This document shows positions 58,241-64,000 of a stretch of 64,000 bases of DNA, piece by piece. The stretch comes from Petaurus breviceps papuanus (lineage: Eukaryota > Chordata > Mammalia > Diprotodontia > Petauridae): contig JAMXIF010000048.1 in assembly GCA_028583685.1 (NCBI GenBank), positions 19,512,108-19,576,107 on the forward strand, given 5' to 3'. The notes beneath the pieces were generated by a model. That model was not told the origin of the DNA. It ran no database searches and saw nothing but the letters and a program-made list of their open reading frames with translations. Both the position numbers and the translations under genes were made by a program. Every line of letters starts with the position of its first letter. The stretch's first letter is position 1.

Positions 58241-61200
58241 GGGGAAAGACACCAAAAGGCATGAAAGCTAGGTTAGTGAAAAGAACAAAACCCATTCAAA
58301 CCTGGCAGTTTCAGGGTCGTCTGCCATGACATAGAAAGATAAAAAACAGAACCTGGCAGAGATTTATCTGTTGGACTTTTTAAATGTTCTCCCTTCACAA
58401 ACTTGCCTCCGGGCCTAAGTGCAGAATTAAGACATCAGTTAAAGAAGGCATGAATGGTGCAATGATTAAAACAGTAGCAAGACAAGATGAAGTATTTCTT
58501 AAATTGATATTTCAGGCTTAATGTGATCTTGTATTGAGCAAAAACAACTTTAAAAAGGAAGGTCTCAAAGTCATGCCAAAAGTTAACAAGCTGAACTCTG
58601 CCCACCTGGGGTCCAATCACCTATGTAGCTGGGAAGTCTCCCAGCAATCACCAGTGCCTCTGTTCTGGAACTCACCAGTGACTAATAGGACAAAGCTGAA
58701 GACTAAAGCTATCCAAAGGCAGGGATGGAAGAAGATGAACTCACCAGGTCCATTTATCATGAGGAAACAGGCATGGATGTAAAGCATAATCCACTGGTCC
58801 TTACAAAGAAACCAGGGTCTTATGAAAATGAATGAGTTTTGAAGTGTGCTTTTTTTTAAGTGAGATTTTTATTTGCCACAATGTAAGAGATTCTGGTAAA
58901 GGGTAGTAGACAAAGATAATGGAGGTGCTTCAAGCTCCAGATAGTTTGGACACTTCTGAAATGGATCTCAGATTTCTGAGCATAAAGTTCAATGCCTTCA
59001 TTTCCTCAACTTTACCTGACTACCCTAACTACAAGGCATATGGGCCGTGCTTTCATATCTCATTATTCTTTCCCCATGTGGGCACCCTGTCTCTTGCTTT
59101 CTGATATAAAGTAAAACCTCAGTTATACAGATTGCTTGGAGAATGAGATGGCCTGGTTGATTTTTGTCTGTTAATTGGAGGTTAAAGATATCTTTATTAA
59201 AAGTAAAAAAGATGAATTAACTTAAACTTAGGCAAATCCCTTCTTATATAATCCAGTCTTGCTCTAGCATTCTGTGATTCTAAATGATTCCCTAAAATGT
59301 ACTGAAGGTCAAGCTGCACTCATAACAAAACCCTGATTCATTACCTAGGAATATTTAGTCACGCTCTTCTTATCTAGGCCAAGTGACAAATCACCGAGGC
59401 TATCAGATCTCCTGATAAATTCTCCCCTGCTATGCTCTGTTGGTACCTCAGGGTATATTATGGACATGGAAAAAGCAGGTAGTTAGAAATATGCATCTTA
59501 TACAACTGCTTAATTAATATGCTCAGAATAATTTCACTTCATTCAATTAACAGCTCTAAGAATAGAATAACTCAGTTTAAAACAAACTCACTTAAAAATT
59601 CCAGAATTCTTGCAATTTCTATCATTCTTCTATGATTTTTCCAGGAACACTGAACTGTAAACCAGAATACTGAGCTATTATTCAGTGAAAAAAGTGTCTC
59701 CTTTTATTTTCTCCCCCTTCCTTCAGAACAATTTAATCTTGCAAAACAGGAAAGAAGATATTCTAAATTACAAAAGCAAAAATTCTGTTCTTATTAAGTT
59801 TCAACTTCAGACTTGTACACATTGAAACTACAATACCCATGGTAAGAGAAGAAATTATCAGCTATGATCTCATGTTTGTGGGGAAGAATACGATTACATT
59901 AGAATTTACAGGAAATCACAAGGTATTTGCTCTGGATAATGGTGTATAATAAAACAGTTGCCACAAGGAAATGGATAACACTTGAATGGCAAAAATGTAA
60001 CAAAATGAAGCTTCTGCAGCTCCAGGAAGCAGATGCCTAAGATCACTGAGGCTCCTTCCTGAGAAACTCTGAATTCGGAGCCATAGCAGGTTAGTGTGTG
60101 CACAGGTGTGCAGACAGCTAACAGGAGGACCCATATTGTAGAGCCCAATATATCAGCAGCAACTACAGCTCTGTCATCTGGACTGTCACCTGGGCACTTA
60201 GATAAGCTTCATCCCTTCCCCCAACTTGACTGCAAAATGGCATCCCGCGGCAAAACAGATGGGTGAGGCAGTAACTCTGAACTATCAGAGCCTCAGCAAG
60301 GCTCAGTCCTGGCAGAGCTGCCTGAGACTTTGGGCTTTTCAAGAAAGGCTCAATGGGGGCAAAGCACTGAGGAGTATGACGGCAGGTTCAGCAGAACCAG
60401 ACTGGTTTCTGTGGTCAGGAAATGGGCTGAGGGCCTCACATCTTGTGCATTCATTTTCAGGCCGTGTGTACTGACAGGATCCAAGTTAGAGAAAGGGGCC
60501 TGTGGTCTCCCAAAACAACTAAAAAGGAGCAGAAACTACGACAATGACAAAATCTTCTTGGGGCAGGTCACCTCTTTTGCTCTATTTGAGGAAGAACATG
60601 TCCTTCGTCATAAAAGCAGGCCAACAATGCCATTAGCTCATCAGGACTGTGAGTCATGAAATCCATATACCCATTGCTGCTGTGGTTCAGTCCTGTAGCA
60701 GACCCTGCCTTAGCCATAGCCCTGCTGTCCCCAGTTCCCTTAACTGCATGAGTCACCTGCAAACCAGATGCATGTCTCTAAGAATGCTTTCTGATGTCAT
60801 TAGCTCTCACAGTTGTCTGCATGGTATTATCTGCTTCGTGAACCAGACTACTGTGCAAAGCATGGGCTTCATCCCACTTGAGGTCCACATGTGCCCTTAT
60901 GGGGCTGCCTGCCCCAGACATCTTGTTACATATTCAGGGGATGAGAACTGATCACATGCCTGAGATACACAGTGAACAAGGTAAACAGGCAGCACAAACA
61001 AGTGCTACATGGCTGAGGCAGAAATAGTTTTTTGTTTCATTACTGGTTTGGATTATTCAGCCCTTCCCTCCTTCCTACCACCCTACTGTACTGATACTGA
61101 GATACAACTGTACTATCTCTTTGGCAGAGAAGGGAAAATTTCAATCTGTATTCTCCTTCACAAACTCTCCCTGCCATCGTGAAGGCAGGGATGGTTGCTA

Positions 61201-61370
61201 CCCAGGGCAGTCAGTCCTGGGGAAGGTGGGACTGAGAGGACTGAAAATAAGTTTGGTCCACTGGTCAAAAGGTTTTGCTACTTTACTCAAGCCAATATAG
61301 AGTTTCTGATCAGAATTAATGAATGATTCACCTGGCAGGGGGAGGGTGGAGGGAAATGAGAGAAAGACTT
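58241..61370. other. Intron, nothing recognised
   Basis: About 3.1 kb. Frames of up to 109 codons at 60226-60951 are the longest, but overlap in shifted frames with no domain, no conserved motif and no splice support. Confidence 0.45.
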
Positions 61371-61371
61371 C

Positions 61372-61500
61372 ATTTTATAGCAAGGAAAATGATAAGCAGA
61401 GTGGGGCAGGGATTTGCCCGAAGTCACATAGAGAATCAGTGGCAGAGTTGGGAGTAGAGCCCAGGATTGCTAACTCCCAGTTCTGTACTAATTGCTTAGG
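61372..61500 (-). repeat. MIR-like fragment, reverse
   Basis: 'tttatagcaaggaaaatgat', 'gggatttgcccgaagtcaca' and 'tggcagagttgggagtagag' recall reverse MIR. Confidence 0.55.
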
Positions 61501-61599
61501 GTTTAAATGGAGCTAAGTGCCTAGACAAAATCACACTTTCTGAAGAGAGAGAAGGAATAAAACCAATAGGACACAGTGGTATCATTTGAACGCACTAAT

Positions 61600-61985
61600 A
61601 AGTTGTAATTGACATCATGGGAAAGACGATTTCATATTGAGCCTCACTTCCTTCCATAATTAGGGAGAAACATCAACACTCCTCCATCCAGCAACACTCT
61701 CGTTTCTGGGCCGGCAATTACGATGATTACAATGGATTTCATTGAGAATTATTACAGTCATGAGAACAGCAAAGGACCCGTACCATTAAAACCCATCCCA
61801 AAGGAAGCTATCATGATGTGACATTTATAAAACTCGGCTGTTTGCGATGAGCGTCAAATCATTTCTCCTTCGGGTGATCGTTTTCATAACATTAGGAGAT
61901 ATTCTTATGAAGCAAAGTTCATCTCAGAGCCATGGGATCTAACTAGAATTAAAGTTCACTTCTTTCTGAAGCATGATCTAATACT
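61600..61985. promoter_or_regulatory. Candidate intronic enhancer / conserved element
   Basis: About 385 bp with no repeat signature. TAATT-type cores are dense (GTAATTGAC near 61606, CATAATTAGG near 61657, GGCAATTACGATGATTAC near 61712, GAATTATTACAG near 61747). CpGs are retained (CTCGGCTGTTTGCGATGAGC near 61833, TTCGGGTGATCG near 61869), which is unusual for decayed intron DNA. It lies 750 bp from PEPD exon a on the downstream (intronic) side. Function is inferred. Confidence 0.38.
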
Positions 61986-62734
61986 TTATCTCTTAGGAGT
62001 CAAGGAAATATTGACAGGACATTGTTGATCCACCAGCACTGAGACAAGATGTGGGTCCAGTGAGCAGCTACAGCTCAAAGAAGGAATTTCAGGTGCCAGT
62101 AGTTGCAAAGGCATTTCAGGGTTAAAAGTGGGGAGAAAAAGTTAGGAGTGATGTTTTTTCTAAAGAAAATATTATTAAAGAACTCCAGCCAGTCTTTTCA
62201 GATAACTTTATTCTCAGGAAAAATTTCAATAAGAGGTGTCAAGTGCCCACTGTTAGGGGGCTAGACTAGGTTTGGAGTGGGATGGCCATCTTGTACTACT
62301 CTTCTCTTTAGGAGATTCTCACCACTTCTGCTTCACCTTAGGGACTGAACAAAAGTGTCACACGCCTCCAACAAACTGGTGATAAGGTAATCAGTCTTTT
62401 TACCAATATCCCTGGGAGTGTGCCACCTCATTTCTTGTAGACAGGCCTCTCTCCTTGATTTGAAAACTTCCACCTCCAGTCAACTATCCCCCAGCTTCTC
62501 ACTTCTGCCTTACACCTTGAATATGACTGATATTCCCATGAAGTTCTGGTCCCAGTGACTACCTGCCCTCTTTTTTATGCTCTGGATTGGATGTAATTTT
62601 GGCACCTAACTCTATTTGGATGCAAAGGCTAAGAAATGAGTGTTGCCTCAGACTTGGTGATTAGATATGATAGAAGGGATGGAAGGGAGAAGGCCATTTA
62701 TGAAGGATAAATAAATTCAAGAATGAACACTCAC
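61986..62734. other. PEPD intron next to exon a
   Basis: Nothing recognised. The donor 'gtgagt' of exon a lies at 62729-62734. Confidence 0.5.
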
Positions 62735-62779
62735 CACTCCACAATTTCTGGGTGAAGAATGGTATTGTTGACGTTGAAC
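62735..62779 (-). CDS. PEPD: PEPD exon a: end of N-terminal domain (about residues 168-183)
   Basis: This 45-nt minus-strand exon starts with the third base of Lys168, reads FNVNNTILHPEIVE and ends with TG, the first two bases of Cys183. My recollection of human PEPD is FEVNNTILHPEIVE, so only E170N differs. The acceptor is 'ttttgttgtcttttgacag' above 62779, and the donor is 'gtgagt' below 62735. Both junctions are phase 2, so the exon is symmetric; skipping it would remove 15 residues without a frame break. The segment links the N-terminal (creatinase-like) domain to the M24 domain and contributes no catalytic ligand. The preceding exon (human ...EASFDGISK) is not in the last 1.2 kb and must lie beyond the window. 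An L2 end sits 24 nt above the acceptor. Confidence 0.96.
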
Positions 62780-62802
62780 CTGTCAAAAGACAACAAAATG
62801 CA

Positions 62803-62995
62803 TCAATTCAATTAATAAACATTTATGAGGTTCCCAAGATGTGCAGAGGACTGGGCACTGAGAAAAGATTCAAAGACTAATTAAATAAAAGCTTACAGTC
62901 CAATTATACAAAATATAATGTGAATAATACAAAAAAATAACATAATAAGTACATAAGTGGGGTACAAAGTACCCTCAAGTTTTGTATGACAAAAT
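62803..62995 (-). repeat. L2 3' end, same orientation as PEPD
   Basis: Reverse L2 tail: 'tcaattcaattaataaacat', 'cagaggactgggcactgaga' and 'aaaagcttacagtccaatta'. Its terminus stops 24 nt from exon a, so it supplies the likely branch-point region. Confidence 0.6.
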
Positions 62996-63539
62996 GTTCC
63001 ATCTAATTTATTTATAAATATTATAACCAAGAAAAGATAAAAAATAAAAATGAACCTTAGCCTTGTTCTCTGAACCAAAGAACTTCAATTCATGTATAGA
63101 GAGGACTAATCCCCTACTGAACTACTACACTCTTCCAGACATGCCTGTGGAAAACTCCTCCAGGGCCTCTGGATGCTTGCTGTGAACGGTTCAGTGGAAA
63201 GAGAAGAAACTCTTGCTAAACATCTACTAAAATTAAGGTCATAATGTTTGGTTTTCATTTCAATAATATTAATTAGCTATAAGCCAAAATGACCTAAGAG
63301 ATTCCAAAATTGCATAAAGTGTAGCAATGACAAGCACTTCCATTTGCAGAACACATATCTGAGTGGCTCACAGTGCTTCATACATTTAATTTTTTAAAAA
63401 TTAAGCTAAGCATGATAACATTCCTGGGACAGATGAAGTGGAGGAGTCACTCAGACAAAAGCAGCTCTACAACAATCAATCTCAGAATTACTCCTGCTAT
63501 GAAAGCACCCCATGGGGGTCATTTGGTGAAATGAGTAAT
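62996..63539. other. PEPD intron, nothing recognised
   Basis: Single-copy-looking sequence. The preceding PEPD exon was searched for on the minus strand and not seen. Confidence 0.45.
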
Positions 63540-63775
63540 GATAACTACCATTTCTCTATAACACTGTAAGGTTTGTGAAGTTCTTTACATACGTTGTCTC
63601 CTTTGGGCTTCATCCTAACCCTGTGTTACTATTATCCTCATTTCACATTTGAGGAAATAGGCTCAAAGTAAGGGACCTTCCCCAGTCACAGTAAGTTTCA
63701 GAGATGGAATGTAAACCCAGATGCCTTCTGGCTTCAGGTCCAACACCCTTCTTTGCTACCTCCAGTGGCTTCTAG
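63540..63775 (-). repeat. MIR-like SINE, reverse
   Basis: 'cactgtaaggtttgtgaagt', 'cctcatttcacatttgagga' and 'gtaaacccagatgccttctg' in order. Confidence 0.7.
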
Positions 63776-64000
63776 GCCATGTCAATGACAATGAACTGTT
63801 TCCTCAGTGAAAGAGCTAGGAGATGGGAATCATCCCAAGTGAAAAAGGAATCATGACGGATGTTAAGTGCAAACTGAATAAAAGGATTTTTTTTGCTTTT
63901 TTTTAAGGCAAAGTTGAAAAATGAAGGGGAAAAAAATGTAATGCCTTCACAAAGTCACCCATATGAAAAAAGATTAAATTTGCTCCCATCTGGAAAAGTT

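Noticed and set aside
60226-60951. Chain of 64-109 codon frames suggesting a gene
   Set aside because: The frames are shifted against each other and found on both strands; no domain, conserved motif or splice signals that join them. Chance in less AT-rich DNA.
1-64000. A novel gene cluster, defence system, CRISPR array or other undescribed multi-gene system
   Set aside because: The window is mammalian intron DNA dominated by known kinds of repeats; nothing supports such a system.

Overview
This window is nuclear DNA from a marsupial, probably an Australian (australidelphian) one. It carries many tRNA-headed CORE-SINEs of the MIR/Mar1/WSINE type, whose body reads 'gcagctaggtggcrcagt...ccctggagtcagga...gggcaagtcacttaacccc', together with the marsupial form of the L1 3' end, old L2, and hAT fossils. 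The genus cannot be fixed by eye.

The only host gene found is PEPD (Xaa-Pro dipeptidase, prolidase), on the minus strand. Three short exons at 62735-62779, 52741-52816 and 48670-48716 join in phase. They encode 168 nt, corresponding to about residues 168-224 of the human enzyme. Each is bounded by AG/GT splice sites. The joined peptide differs from my recollection of human PEPD at only four positions. The segment spans the linker and the start of the M24 metallopeptidase domain, ahead of all metal ligands. All remaining sequence reads as intron: about 10 kb and 4 kb between the exons, 1.2 kb upstream, and at least 48.6 kb downstream in which the next PEPD exon could not be found.

Layout. 0.3-1.6 kb is an L2 fragment cut by three SINE insertions. 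2-12 kb is intron with MIR and L2 fragments, a hAT remnant and a short L1 tail. 12.2-15.1 kb is an L1-derived element with leader, ORF1 and 3' tail but no ORF2 (HAL1 type), containing a younger SINE. 15-33 kb is intron with MIR/Mar1 SINEs, three L1 pieces, two palindromic hAT miniature elements and several repeat-free blocks that look conserved. 33-36 kb holds L2 pieces, a possible solo LTR and a long GA tract. 37-48.6 kb is intron with SINEs, a small L1 end with an exact target duplication, and two enhancer-like blocks near 42 kb. 48.7-52.8 kb holds two PEPD exons flanking a 2.3-kb L1 with two SINE insertions and a hAT remnant. 53-64 kb is intron with more SINE and L2, an enhancer-like block at 61.6-62.0 kb, and the third exon.

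No RNA gene, CRISPR array or undescribed multi-gene system was seen. The most informative observations are the HAL1-type element, the palindromic hAT hairpins, an L2 end lying 24 nt from a PEPD splice acceptor, and the candidate intronic enhancers. Repeat-family calls rest on remembered consensus sequences and have not been checked against a library.
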